From contig NZ_JAAIXY010000016.1 in NCBI RefSeq assembly GCF_010894455.1, positions 62,001-126,000 of the forward strand: a DNA stretch of 64,000 bases. Direction: 5' to 3'. A program made the translations under genes and the position numbers. The notes under the pieces were generated by a model. It made no database searches. It was not told the DNA's origin and worked only from the letters and a program-made list of their open reading frames with translations. This DNA is from Myxococcus eversor (lineage in GTDB: Bacteria > Myxococcota > Myxococcia > Myxococcales > Myxococcaceae). Below, piece by piece: positions 45,616-55,900 of this stretch. The first letter of the stretch is position 1. Every line of letters starts with the position of its first letter.

Positions 45616-48600
45616 CCAGTGCTCCTCTCCAGCAGCACCACCGGGAATCCCGACAGGAGCGACGCGAGAGGCAGCACCACGCCACCCGACCCACGCTCGG
45701 GCCGCACCTGTCGCCCGGTGAAGACATCGCGGAACATCATGCCCGCATATGCCTCCGGAAGGTCGAGGAACGTGTTCTCATACGCACCGGCCAGCCCCTC
45801 GGGGGACTCCAGCGCGGACAGGACGTAGCGCGGCGCGCACACCAGGACGACCGAGTCCTCCTGCTCCCGCACGAAGGCCACCGCCGCCTGGGCCCGGGGC
45901 CCGGACAAATCCAGCGCCTTGTAGCCGCCGCTCCGGAACAACTCCGCGTGACGCTGCCGCAGCCGCAACACCCGTGACAACAGGAAGAGCTTCGCCTCGC
46001 CGTCGTCCAGGTGCGCCCCCAGCCGCGCGCACAGCCCCGCCCGGTCCTCCTTCGATTGTGCGTCCAGGGCGTCCAGCAACTTCGCGCGCGCGGCGAAGTC
46101 CACCGGTCGGCGGTTGTCCGGGTCCACCAGCGACAAATCCCACAGCTCGCAGCCCTGGTAGGTGTCCACCACGCCGGGCGAGGCCAGCTTCAAGAGCAAC
46201 TGTCCCAGTGCGTTGTGCTGCCCGGCGCGCTCGATGCGCCGCTTGAAGTCGCGCACCTCCGCGAGGAACGTGGCGCCCTTGTCCACGTCGAAGCACGCGT
46301 CCACGAAGCGGGCCACCGCGTCGTCATAGGCGCTGTCCGGGTTGGTCCACGAGGTGCGGACCTTGGCCTCCTTGATGGCCTTGGCCATGTACTCGCGCAC
46401 CCGGCGGTGGAAGTCCGCCATCGCCTCCGGGGACTGGGACTCGCCCATGGGCCAGGCGCCCACCACCGTCTGGAGGAAGAGGTAGACGTCATTGGCGCTG
46501 GGCGCGGGGCCGGAGGTCAGCGGCGTCACGAACTTCTCGGTGAGCCGCATCCACCGCTTCGCCAGCTTGCGCCAGTCCTCGGGCACCTCCGTCAGCACGT
46601 TGATGCGCGCGCGCACGTCCTCGCTGCGCTTGGTGTCGTGCGTGCTGGAGGTGAGCTGGCTCGCCGGCCAGTGCTCCGCGCGCTCCTGGTTGCGCAGGTG
46701 GAAGGTGTTGGCGCGCACCCCGAAGCGCTCCGGCTCCCCGCCCACCTCGTTGAGGCTGACCAGCCGGTTGTAGATGTAGAAGACGGTGTCCTCCAGGCCC
46801 TTGGCCATGACGGGGCCCGTCACCTGCTGGAGCTTCATCGCGAAGCGGAGCATGACCGCGCGCTCGCGCTCGTCGGACTGCTCCGGGTAGCGACCCAGGA
46901 GGATGTCGCGCAGGAAGTCGAAGATGGAGGCGTTGGTGGTGGCGTTGCGCTCCTTGGCGCGCTGAATCGTCCACTCCACGTACTGCACGTCGCGCGCGTC
47001 CAGCCCCGGACGCCAGCCGTCCACGTAGGTGCGGTACACGGGGAACAGCGCGACGAACTCCACCAGCGCGCGCCGCAGCGAGTTGAGCGTGAAGTCGCGG
47101 GTGCGGCGGCTCATCTCGGAGATGCGGTTGAGTTCGTGGGCCAGCACGTTGATTTCGCTGGCCATGGACACGCGCATGATGAGGAGCTTCTTCTGGTAGA
47201 CGAGCTCCGCGAAGTCGCCCCGCTCCCCGGTGAGCCGCTCGTACGTCTCCGTCAGGTGCGTCTCCGCCGCCGGGTGCACGAAGAGGCCGCTCACCGCGTT
47301 GGCGAAGCGATAGCCGGTGGTGCCGTGCACCGCCCACGCCTCCGGAATCCGCTCGCGGCCGCCTTGAATCTTCTCCACCACCACGTACAGCGCCTTGCGC
47401 AGCGGGCTCGACGGGTTCTCCGTCACCTCCGCGCGCCAACGCTCGCGCAGCGCGGCCTCCACGCCCGGCCAGCGCGCGTCATCCCCGGCCTGCTCCTGGA
47501 GGAACAGCGCGTGCGCGCGCTCGACGAAGTAGCGCTCCTGCAAGTCGAGGAAGTACGCGGTGGGGTCGAACAGGCCGTCCGGATGGTCGATGCGCAGCCC
47601 GGTGACGCAGCCCTCGCGCAGCCAGCGGAAGATGAGCGCGTGCGCCTCCTGGAAGACCTCCGGGTCCTCCACGCGGATGGCCGCCAGCCCGTTGATGTCG
47701 AAGAAGCGCCGGTAGTTGATCTCCTCGCCCGCCACCCGCCAGTGCGCCAGCCGGAAGCTGCACGAGGACAGCACCGCGTCCAGCAAGTCGAACGAGCGCG
47801 GGTTGCCCGGCTCCCCGTTGAAGACGCGGACGTTGTCCTGGATGTACGCGAAGGCCTCCTCGCTGGCCGCCGCCACCGCGGCCAGGCGGCGCTTGATGAC
47901 CTCCTTCTCGCGGTGCCGCTCCACGACGCGGGCGCGTTCGACCTCCGTGCGCAGCGGCAGGTGCTCAATCGCGGTGAGGATGGAGAGCAGCTCCACCATG
48001 GGCGCGGCCTCGGTGCCCAGCTTCGCCTCCAGCCGCTCCAGGCCGTGGCGCAAGATTCGGCCGTACTGACGGGGCGCCACCGGCAACAGGTGGTCGTAGT
48101 AGTGGAGGAAGAAGGCGCCCTCGCGGAAGGACAGCTTCAGCTCTCCGCGCTCCAGGACGACGCCGTACTGGTCTCCCAGAATCGGCAGCAGCACCTTGTC
48201 GCGCAGCTCGTCCTTCACCGGCGACCAGTCGATGTCGAAGTACTTGGCGTAGACGGACGAGGGGCCGTTCTCCAGCACGTCGAACCACAGGGGGTTGTCG
48301 CGCTCGATGCCCATGTGGTTGGGCACCACGTCCAGCACCTGCCCCAGGCCGTGCTCACGCAACGTCGCGCACAGCGCCGCGTGGTCCTCGGGCGAGCCCA
48401 CCTCCGGATTGAGCTGGGTGTGGTCCACGCAGTCGTAGCCGTGGGTGCTGCCCGGCGTCGCCTTCAGGTAGGGCGAGGCATAGAAGTCGCTCACGCCCAG
48501 GCGGGCCAGGAAGGGCACCACTTCGCGCGCTTGCTGGAAGGTGAAGCCGCGGTGCATCTGCACCCGGTAGGTGGACAGCGGCGTGCGGGGACGCGCCCCC

Positions 48601-48713
48601 AGCTCCTGCTTCACGCGGGAGAACAGTCCCTCCGCCAGCGACTCCGCGCTCAGGGTGGCACCCGACGCCCCCGTGGGAGCGGCTCCCTCTTCTTCCAGTC
48701 CGTCGAGCAGCAT
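45612..48713 (-). CDS. treY: malto-oligosyltrehalose synthase TreY
   Basis: A 1033-residue GH13 enzyme converting the reducing end of maltooligosaccharides to a trehalosyl unit. Motifs: LSTYRVQMHRGFTFQQA, VLDVVPNHMGIERDNPLW, VTGLRIDHPDGLFDP (nucleophile aspartate), YVVVEKIQGG (acid/base glutamate) and STHDTKRSEDVRARI. About 45 residues precede the normal TreY start, and ATG 48713 has no good ribosome site, so a later start is possible. A partner treZ is expected elsewhere. The promoter must lie in 48714-48831. Confidence 0.94.
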
Positions 48714-48802
48714 GGGGACGAGAGGTAGGGCGCCAGGGCTTCCGACGCCAGCGCGGGGTGCGACTTCCGCCCTTTATCCAACGCTGCAAGGGCCCGGATT
48801 GA

Positions 48803-48829
48803 CGCGCGCGCCGGACACTCGCGCGCGCG
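48803..48829. repeat. alternating GC inverted repeat
   Basis: CGCGCGCGC (48803-48811) and GCGCGCGCG (48821-48829) are complementary and separated by nine bases. It adjoins the T tract of the SWIB terminator and lies in the treY promoter region. Alternating purine-pyrimidine arms can form a hairpin or Z-DNA. Confidence 0.55.
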
Positions 48830-48831
48830 CC

Positions 48832-48869
48832 AAAAAGCAGAGGGCTCGCCGGTACTTCCGGAGAGCCCT
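48832..48869 (-). terminator. terminator of the SWIB gene
   Basis: On the minus strand AGGGCTC, then CCGG, pairs with CCGG, then GAGCCCT; the hairpin is followed by CTGCTTTTT. This is the clearest intrinsic terminator in the window. It starts 36 bases after the SWIB stop. Confidence 0.88.
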
Positions 48870-48904
48870 CGGGATGCAACTGCCGGGTGGCCCCGGCGAC
48901 GGTG

Positions 48905-49222
48905 TCAGCTCAGCTGCTTGTTCACCAGCGAGGTCATCTCGAACATGGTGACGTTCTTCTTGCCGCCGAAGATCGGCTTGAGCTTGTCGTCGGCGTTGAT
49001 CTGCCGCTTGTTCTTCGCGTCCTGGAGGTTGTTCTTCTTGATGTAGGCCCAGAGCTTCTTGACGACCTCGGTGCGCGGCAGCGGCTTGGCGCCGACAATC
49101 TCAGCCAGGGCGGCGGAAGGAGTCATCTCCTTCATGAACGACGCGTTCGGCTTGCGCTTCGGGGCAGCGGCGGTCTTCTTGGCGGCGGGAGCCTTCTTCG
49201 CAGCAGCTTTCTTGGCGGCCAT
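48905..49222 (-). CDS. SWIB/MDM2-domain protein
   Basis: A 105-residue protein. The first 30 residues are a basic Lys/Ala tail (AKKAAAKKAPAAKKTAAAPK), as in histone-like proteins, and the rest is a SWIB domain (PLPRTEVVKKLWAYIKKNNL, KRQINADDKLKPIFGGKKNV). In bacteria such proteins occur in Chlamydia and myxobacteria, often with DNA-related roles. ATG 49222 is preceded by GGAGGAG. It has its own terminator. Confidence 0.9.
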   Translation of the reverse strand: MAAKKAAAKKAPAAKKTAAAPKRKPNASFMKEMTPSAALAEIVGAKPLPRTEVVKKLWAYIKKNNLQDAKNKRQINADDKLKPIFGGKKNVTMFEMTSLVNKQLS

Positions 49223-49532
49223 TCGTCTTGAGTCTCCTCCCCTCCGAAGGGGACGTTGTGCGGCCTCGCTTGTTTTTAAGCCAGTGCCGGTGGGCCGTAG
49301 GTAGCACGCCCAAGCCCGAAAAACAGCCCTCTCCTGCGTTTTTCCCTCTAGAAACGCCCTACGCAACGCGTTTCATGCCCGAGAAACCGGCTCCGCATCA
49401 CGATTCCCGCTGGGACGCCCCCCTCTCGTGGCGCGTCCCGTCCCGAGAATCCGGCCTCGCGCGGTGTCCTCCCTCGGAGGATTGCGACAGGGCACGTGGG
49501 ATTCCGCTTGCGGACGAGGTGTACTTTTTCGG
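49223..49532. other. 310-bp divergent intergenic region
   Basis: Between the leftward SWIB gene and the rightward ether-lipid operon. It holds the SWIB ribosome site with a small CCCC-TTCG-GAGGGG hairpin just before it, and a GTTTC-N8-GAAAC inverted repeat at 49370-49387. No open frame with gene-like codon use was seen, and no promoter could be placed with confidence. Confidence 0.55.
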
Positions 49533-50525
49533 ATGAAACGCCCCATGCGAGCCCTCATCACCGGAGCCGGTGGCTTCCTTGGAATCTGGTTGGCCCGTGC
49601 CCTGGCGGCGCGCGGCGACACCGTGACGTGCCTCCTTCGCCCTCGGGGAGACGCCTCCGGACTGGCCGGCATCTCCTATACGCGCGTGGAGGGGGACGTG
49701 ACGGACGCCGCCTCGCTGCGCCCCGCCGTGGAGGGTCAGGACGTCGTCTTCCACCTCGCCGGCGTTCGCCGCGGCGCGACACGCGAGGACTTCCTGCGCG
49801 TCAACGCGGAGGGCACCCGCCTGTTGTGCGACGCCATGGTGGCCGCGGGACACCGTCCGCGCCTGGTCCTGGTCGGCTCGCTGGCGGCCATGGGGCCGTC
49901 CTCCCCCACCCGCCCGCACGTCGAGGAGGACGCCTTCCAGCCGCACGAGTGGTACGGCGAGAGCAAGGCGGAGGCGGAGCGCATCGCCTTCTCCTATGGA
50001 GACCGGCTGCCGGTGACGGTGTCGCGTCCCCCGCGCATCCTCGGCCCCGGAGACCGGGAGAACCTCACCTTCTTCAAGCTGGTGAAGAAGGGCATCCGGC
50101 TGGAGCTGGTGGGCGGCCCCCGTCCCCTCACCATGGTGGACGTGGAGGACGTGGTGGACGCGCTGATTCTGCAGGCCGAGCACCCGAGCGCGGTGGGCCA
50201 GGCCTTCTTCTGCGCGGGCCCGGGTGGGCCCCTCTCCTTGGAGGCCGTGCAGGATTTGGGAGCGAAGGCGCTGGGGCTCCAGCCCCGCACGGTGCGCATG
50301 AGTCCCTGGGTGTTGAGCACCCTCGCCTCGGCGGCGGACGGCGTGTCGCGGGTGACGGGCAAGAAGCTCCCCCTGAATCGGAAGCTGGCCCGACAGCTGC
50401 TCGCGCCCGCCTGGACCTGCTCCAGCGCGAAGGCCGAGCGCCTCCTGGGGTATCACCCTCGGAGGGATTTGGAGGACTCCATCCGCCGCAGCGCCGAGTG
50501 GTACCGCGAGCAAGGCTGGCTCTAG
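49533..50525 (+). CDS. NAD(P)-dependent epimerase/dehydratase, first gene of ether-lipid operon
   Basis: A 330-residue extended short-chain dehydrogenase: MRALITGAGGFLGIWLARAL is the dinucleotide motif, VVFHLAGVRRGAT follows, and the active-site YxxxK is YGESK. The C-terminal part (WVLSTLASAADGVSRVTGKK) resembles 3-beta-hydroxysteroid dehydrogenase-like enzymes. ATG 49533 and ATG 49545 are both plausible. Five collinear genes begin here and end at 58347, matching the order of the elb genes with the multifunctional ElbD fourth, so this would be elbA by position; function unproven. Confidence 0.85.
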   Translation: MKRPMRALITGAGGFLGIWLARALAARGDTVTCLLRPRGDASGLAGISYTRVEGDVTDAASLRPAVEGQDVVFHLAGVRRGATREDFLRVNAEGTRLLCDAMVAAGHRPRLVLVGSLAAMGPSSPTRPHVEEDAFQPHEWYGESKAEAERIAFSYGDRLPVTVSRPPRILGPGDRENLTFFKLVKKGIRLELVGGPRPLTMVDVEDVVDALILQAEHPSAVGQAFFCAGPGGPLSLEAVQDLGAKALGLQPRTVRMSPWVLSTLASAADGVSRVTGKKLPLNRKLARQLLAPAWTCSSAKAERLLGYHPRRDLEDSIRRSAEWYREQGWL

Positions 50526-50611
50526 CCATGCTAGCAGGGGTGGGGGAGCTTTCCCCCGTCCCAGTGTCGTTGACCTCACCCCCCCTGGAGTGTCAGGAAG
50601 CCCGCTGCCAC

Positions 50612-51277
50612 ATGCCCTCGAAAGCCGCCTTTTTCGATGTCGACGGGACGCTCGTGAAGACGAACGTCGTCCACGTCTACGCGTACTACGCGATGAACCG
50701 GGGCTCCGTGTCGGGCATCGCGGGACGGACCTTGAGCACCGCCCTCAGCGTGCCCCTCTTCGGGCTCATGGACTCGCTGGACCGCAAGACCTTCAACGAG
50801 TTCTTCTACCGTTATTACGCGGGGTTGACCGAGGACCGCCTCGTCACCATCGCGGAGGACATGTTCGAGGACGTGCTGCAGCCGGCGCTCTTCGAGCAGT
50901 CCCAGGACCTCATCGACCAGGCCCGCCGCAGCGGGTGCAAGGTCGTCCTGGTGACGGGGGCGCTGGACTTCACCATGCGTCCGCTCGCCCGGCACCTGGG
51001 CGCCGATGACCTGATCGCCAACAAGATGCAGTTCGTGGGCGGCAAGGCCACCGGCAAGGTGATTCCGCCCATCATCGAAGGCGCGAACAAGGCCAACTCC
51101 ATCCGTGCCTATTGCGCCAAGGAGGGCCTGACGCTGGACAAGTGCCACGGCTACTCCGACAGCGCCTCCGACTACGCCATGCTCGCGGTGGTGGGCCGTC
51201 CCACCGCGGTGAACCCGGACCTGCGGCTGCGCTCCATCGCGCGCGCCTACAACTGGCCCATCCTCGATCTCAAGTAG
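50612..51277 (+). CDS. HAD-IB family hydrolase
   Basis: A 221-residue HAD phosphatase of the IB subfamily: motif I FFDVDGTLVKTN, motif II VVLVTGALDF, motif III and IV around lysine and GYSDSASDYAMLA. Related enzymes remove a phosphate from lysophospholipid- or phosphoserine-like substrates. It would correspond to elbB by position and may act on a lyso-ether lipid phosphate. ATG 50612; 86 bases separate it from the first gene. Confidence 0.88.
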   Translation: MPSKAAFFDVDGTLVKTNVVHVYAYYAMNRGSVSGIAGRTLSTALSVPLFGLMDSLDRKTFNEFFYRYYAGLTEDRLVTIAEDMFEDVLQPALFEQSQDLIDQARRSGCKVVLVTGALDFTMRPLARHLGADDLIANKMQFVGGKATGKVIPPIIEGANKANSIRAYCAKEGLTLDKCHGYSDSASDYAMLAVVGRPTAVNPDLRLRSIARAYNWPILDLK

Positions 51278-51290
51278 CCCCCTGCCCGCC

Positions 51291-52901
51291 ATGCGCCCGT
51301 TCAAGACGCTCCAGAAGCTGTACGACGAGGAAAGCCAGGTCGTCATCACCGAGAAGGGCAGCCCCCCGCGCGCCCTCTTCTACGGTGAAGGCTTCCTCCA
51401 GGAAGACCTGCCCGTGGGTACCCGGGTCATCTTCCCCCGCCCGCCCATGGCGGGAGTGCCCAACGTCAAGGCCGCCATCCGCTGGGCCATCAACAACCCG
51501 GATGGCATGGACCCGCTGCACGCGCTGCTCAAGCCCGGCATGCGGCTGACGTGCGTCATCGACGACATCAGCGTTCCGCTGCCGCCCATGGTGACGCCGG
51601 ACGTGCGCCAGTCCATCCTGGAGGTGGTGCTGGAGCTGGCCGCCGACAGCGGCGTGGATGACGTGCACCTGGTCATCGCCAACGCGCTGCACCGTCGCAT
51701 GACGGAAGGCGAGATGAAGCGGATGGTGGGCGAGAAGATCTACGACGCCTTCTATCCGGACCGCTACTACAACCACGACGCGGAGGACCCGGACGGCATC
51801 GTCGCGCTGGAGCGCACGTCCCACGGCGAGGAAGTCTCCGTCAACCGCCGCGTCGCGGAGAGCGACCTCATCATCTACGTGAACGTGAACTTCGTGCCCA
51901 TGAATGGCGGGCACAAGTCCATGGGCACCGGCGTGTCCAACTACGCGTCGCTGCGCCACCACCACAACCCGAAGACCATCCGCGCTTCGGAAAGCTACAT
52001 GGAGCCGAAGGCGAGCGCGCTGTACCGCAGCAACGAGCGCATCGGCCGCAACATCGACAAGCACCTGAAGGTCTTCCACATCGAGACCACGCTGAACAAC
52101 CGCATGTTCGGCGCGCCCACGGACTTCCTCGCCAAGCGCGAGGAGGACTACACCGAGGGCGACCGGCTGAAGTTCCAGGCCATGCGCTACGCGTTGTCCA
52201 AGATGCCGCGCGCGGCGGCCCGCAAAATCCTCAACGCGATTCCGGCGCCCTACGACGTCACGGGCGTGTACGCCGGGGCCACCGAGCCCGCGCACGCCAA
52301 GACGCTGGAGACCAGTTGGAAGCAGTACGTGGTGCCGGTGGAGGGGCAGAGCGACATCGTCATCTTCCCGATTCCGTTCGTCTCGCCGTACAGCGTCAAC
52401 TCCATCCTCAACCCGCTGCTGGTGCAGGTGATGGGGCTGGGCTACTTCTTCAACCTGAACCGCGGCGTGCCGCTGGTGAAGAAGGGCGGCGTGCTCATCC
52501 TGCTGCACCCGGCCTACGACGAGTTCGACCCGGAGCACCACCCCAGCTACATCGAGTTCTTCCACCGGCTGCTTCCCGAGACGCGTGACTCCATGAAGCT
52601 GGAGCACAAGTACGAGAAGGAGTTCGCGGAGAACCCTAGCTACGTGCACCTGTACCGGAAGAACAACGCCTACCACGGCGTGCACCCCTTCTACATGTGG
52701 TACTGGGGCGAGAACGGTCGCCAGCACGTGGGCAAGGTCATCGTCGCGGGCGCGGAGAACAACCACGTCCCCGCGCTGCTCGGCTGGGACCGCACCGACA
52801 CGCTCACCGAGGCCATCGAGGAAGCGCGTGGCTTCATGGGCCGCTCGGCCACCATCAGCCTGTTGCGCATCGCCCCCACGGTGATGGTGGACGTGAAGTG
52901 A
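51291..52901 (+). CDS. LarA-like (DUF2088) protein of the ether-lipid operon
   Basis: A 536-residue protein whose N-terminal half carries LarA/DUF2088 signatures: VIDDISVPLPPMVTPDVRQS, VDDVHLVIANALHRRMTEGE, and YVNVNFVPMNGGHKSMGTGV. LarA itself is a nickel-pincer lactate racemase; most relatives lack the cofactor and have unknown activity. It lies 13 bases after the HAD gene and 8 before ElbD, consistent with one operon (elbC by position). Role inferred from context only. Confidence 0.82.
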   Translation: MRPFKTLQKLYDEESQVVITEKGSPPRALFYGEGFLQEDLPVGTRVIFPRPPMAGVPNVKAAIRWAINNPDGMDPLHALLKPGMRLTCVIDDISVPLPPMVTPDVRQSILEVVLELAADSGVDDVHLVIANALHRRMTEGEMKRMVGEKIYDAFYPDRYYNHDAEDPDGIVALERTSHGEEVSVNRRVAESDLIIYVNVNFVPMNGGHKSMGTGVSNYASLRHHHNPKTIRASESYMEPKASALYRSNERIGRNIDKHLKVFHIETTLNNRMFGAPTDFLAKREEDYTEGDRLKFQAMRYALSKMPRAAARKILNAIPAPYDVTGVYAGATEPAHAKTLETSWKQYVVPVEGQSDIVIFPIPFVSPYSVNSILNPLLVQVMGLGYFFNLNRGVPLVKKGGVLILLHPAYDEFDPEHHPSYIEFFHRLLPETRDSMKLEHKYEKEFAENPSYVHLYRKNNAYHGVHPFYMWYWGENGRQHVGKVIVAGAENNHVPALLGWDRTDTLTEAIEEARGFMGRSATISLLRIAPTVMVDVK

Positions 52902-52909
52902 GGCCGGAC

Positions 52910-55900
52910 ATGTCACCGCAACCCGAGCTGAACGTCTCCCAGGTCTTCACCGGCAAGCGCCTGTTGTTCGCGGGCGCCACGGGCTTCGTGGGCAAGGTGA
53001 CGCTGTCCATGCTGCTGCACCGCTACGGGCAGGAGCTGGAGCGCGTGTACGTGCTCGTCCGCAAGGGCAGCGCGGCCTCCGCCGAGCGTCGCTTCTTCGA
53101 CAAGGTCGCCACCAGCGAGCCCTTCCAACCCCTGCGCGACACCTACGGGGAAGAGGGCGCGCTCGAGTTCCTGCGCAAGAAGTGCCACGTCCTCGACGGC
53201 GATATCACCGACCCGTGGGTGGGCCTGGAAGAGGCCCAGGTGGCGGAGCTGACGGGCAAGGTGCACGCCTTCGTCAACTGCGCGGGCCTGGTGTCCTTCA
53301 ACCCCTCGTTGGAGGTCGGCCTCAACGTCAACACCCACGGCGTGAAGTACGCGGTGGAGCTGGCGCTGCGCTGGGCGGTGCCCCTCATCCACATGTCCAC
53401 GTCGTTCGTCGCGGGCAACCGCAGCGGGCTCGTGTTCGAGGACGAGGAGGTCCGAGGCTACTTCCCGAAGAAGGACGAGCTGGACGGGCGCGACTTCAGC
53501 CTGGAGCAGGAGCTGAAGGACGCGGAGCGAATCGTGGCGCGGCTGCGCGAGCAGGCCGATGACCGGGCGCTGACGTCCACCTTCCGCAAGAAGGCATTGG
53601 ACCGGCTGGCCGAGGAAGGCCGCGACGTCAACGACGAGAAGACGCTGCGGCTCGCGGTCGGCCGTGAGCGCAAGCTGTGGCTGAGCGGCGAGCTGGTGCG
53701 CGCGGGCATGGAGCGCGCGGCGCACTGGGGCTGGCCCAACACGTACACGTACACGAAGTCCCTGGGCGAGCAGGTCATCGCCGGCACGCCGGGGCTGCGC
53801 TACGCGATTGTGCGGCCCTCGATTGTGGAGAGCGCGCGGCACTTCCCGTTCCCGGGTTGGAACGAGGGCTTCACCACGTCCGCGCCGCTGGCCTTCGCCG
53901 GCATCAAGGGCCCGGGTGGCATCCCCGCGGGCGAGAACACCATCCTGGACATCATCCCGGTGGACCAGGTGGCGGGCGCGACGATTGGCATCACCGCGCA
54001 GTCCATCGACGTGGAGGAGCGGCGCGTCTACCAGTTGGCCTCCGGCGACGTGAATCCGTTCTACGCCAGCCGCTCCGTGGAGCTGGTGGGCCTGTACCGT
54101 CGGCGCTACTACCGGAACAAGGAGTCGGGCAACAAGGTGCTCAACTCGCTGCGCTCGCGGCTGGAGCCGCAGCCGGTCAGCAAGCTCGAGTTCGAGTGGA
54201 TGAGCGCGCCCATGCTCGTCCGGGGCGCCAAATTCCTGAGGAAGGCCATCGACGAGGTGCGGCCCGCTTGGGGCGCGCCGGCCGTGCAGGCGATGTTGGA
54301 CAAGGCCAAGGTGTCGCTCGAGGAGGTGGAGACGAGCAACGCGGGCCTCATCGCGATGACGGACCTGTTCCTCCCCTTCCTCTACGAGAACCGTTACGTC
54401 TTCCGCTGTGACAACACGCGCTCGGTCTACACGCGCATGGTGCACGCGGACCGGCTGAAGATTCCGTGGGACCCGGAGCACATCGACTGGCGCGCGTACT
54501 TCATGGAGACGCACCTGCCGGGCCTGGAGAAGTGGGTGTTCCCCGGCCTGGAGGAGGAGCGCGAGAAGCGCACCGTCATCCCCGCGCACCGCGACTTGCT
54601 GGAGCTGTTCGAGGCGACGGTGCATGCGTACCGGCACCGGGTGGCCTTCCGCATGGTGGCGGGCGAGAAGGAGGAGCGCTTCACCTTCGGCGAGGTGCAC
54701 CGCTATGCGGCGCGCGTGGGCAGCTTCCTGGTGCGCTCAGGCGTGAAGCCTGGAGACCGGGTGCTGCTGGTGTCGGAGAACCGGCCCGAGTGGGGCACGT
54801 GCTTCTTCGGCATCCTGCGTGCTGGCGCGACGATGGTGCCGGTGGACCCGGGCCTGAGCGAGGCGGAGGTCATCAACATCGCGAAGCGGGCGGAGGCGAA
54901 GGTCTGCCTGATGTCCGAGGACGCGTCGCGGGACTTCTCTGGCCTGTTCGGCGCGCTGGGTGACAACGTCATCATCGCGAGCCTCGCGGAGGCGATGACG
55001 GGCGACCCGGCGTACCCGGAGGACCGCATCGGGCCGGTGCGCAAGTCGGCGTCGGCGGATGACCTGGCGAGCCTCATCTTCACGTCCGGGACGACGGGCA
55101 CGCCCAAGGGCGTGATGCTCACCCACCGCAACTTCTCCTCGCTGGTGGCGAAGCTGGCTGGCGTGTTCAACGTGGGCGTGGGCGACGGCGTGTTGTCCGT
55201 GCTGCCGCTGCACCACACGTTCGAGTTCTCCGCGGGCTTCCTCACCCCGTTCTCGCGCGGCGCTGAAATCACGTACATCGACGAGCTGACGTCGGACCGG
55301 CTGGGCGAGGTCTTCGAGACGGGCCGCATCACCGCGATGATTGGCGTGCCGGCGCTGTGGCAGTTGCTGCACCGGAAGATGACGCAGGAGTTCGCCAGCC
55401 GTCCGCCGCTGGTGGAGCAGGCCATCAAGGCGATGATGGCCACGCACGGCGAGCTGCGGAACCGCGCCAACGTCAACCTGGGCAAGCTCTTGTTCTGGCC
55501 CGTGCACCGCAAGTTCGGCGGGCGCATCAAGGTGCTGGTGTCGGGTGGCTCGGCGCTGCCCGAGGAAGTGCACAAGGCCTTCCACGAGCTGGGCTTCAAC
55601 ATCACGGAGGGCTACGGCCTGACGGAGGCCGCGCCGGTGCTCGCCGTCGCGACGCCTGGCAACAAGCGCACGCCCGGCTCGGTGGGCAAGCCGCTCGCAG
55701 GCATCGAAGTGCGCATCCTCCAGCCGGACAACGACGGCATTGGCGAGGTGCTGGCCAAGGGCCCCAACGTCATGGCGGGCTACTTCGGGGACCGCGAGGC
55801 GACGGAGGTGGTGCTGAAGGAAGGCTGGCTGCACACCGGCGACCTGGGCCGCGTGGACGCGGAGGGCCGGCTGTACCTGGTGGGTCGAGCCAAGGACGTC

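Noticed and set aside
46011..48728. About 900-codon open frame antisense to treY
   Set aside because: Leu/Arg/His/Val-rich shadow frame with no motifs, while the sense gene is a full TreY.
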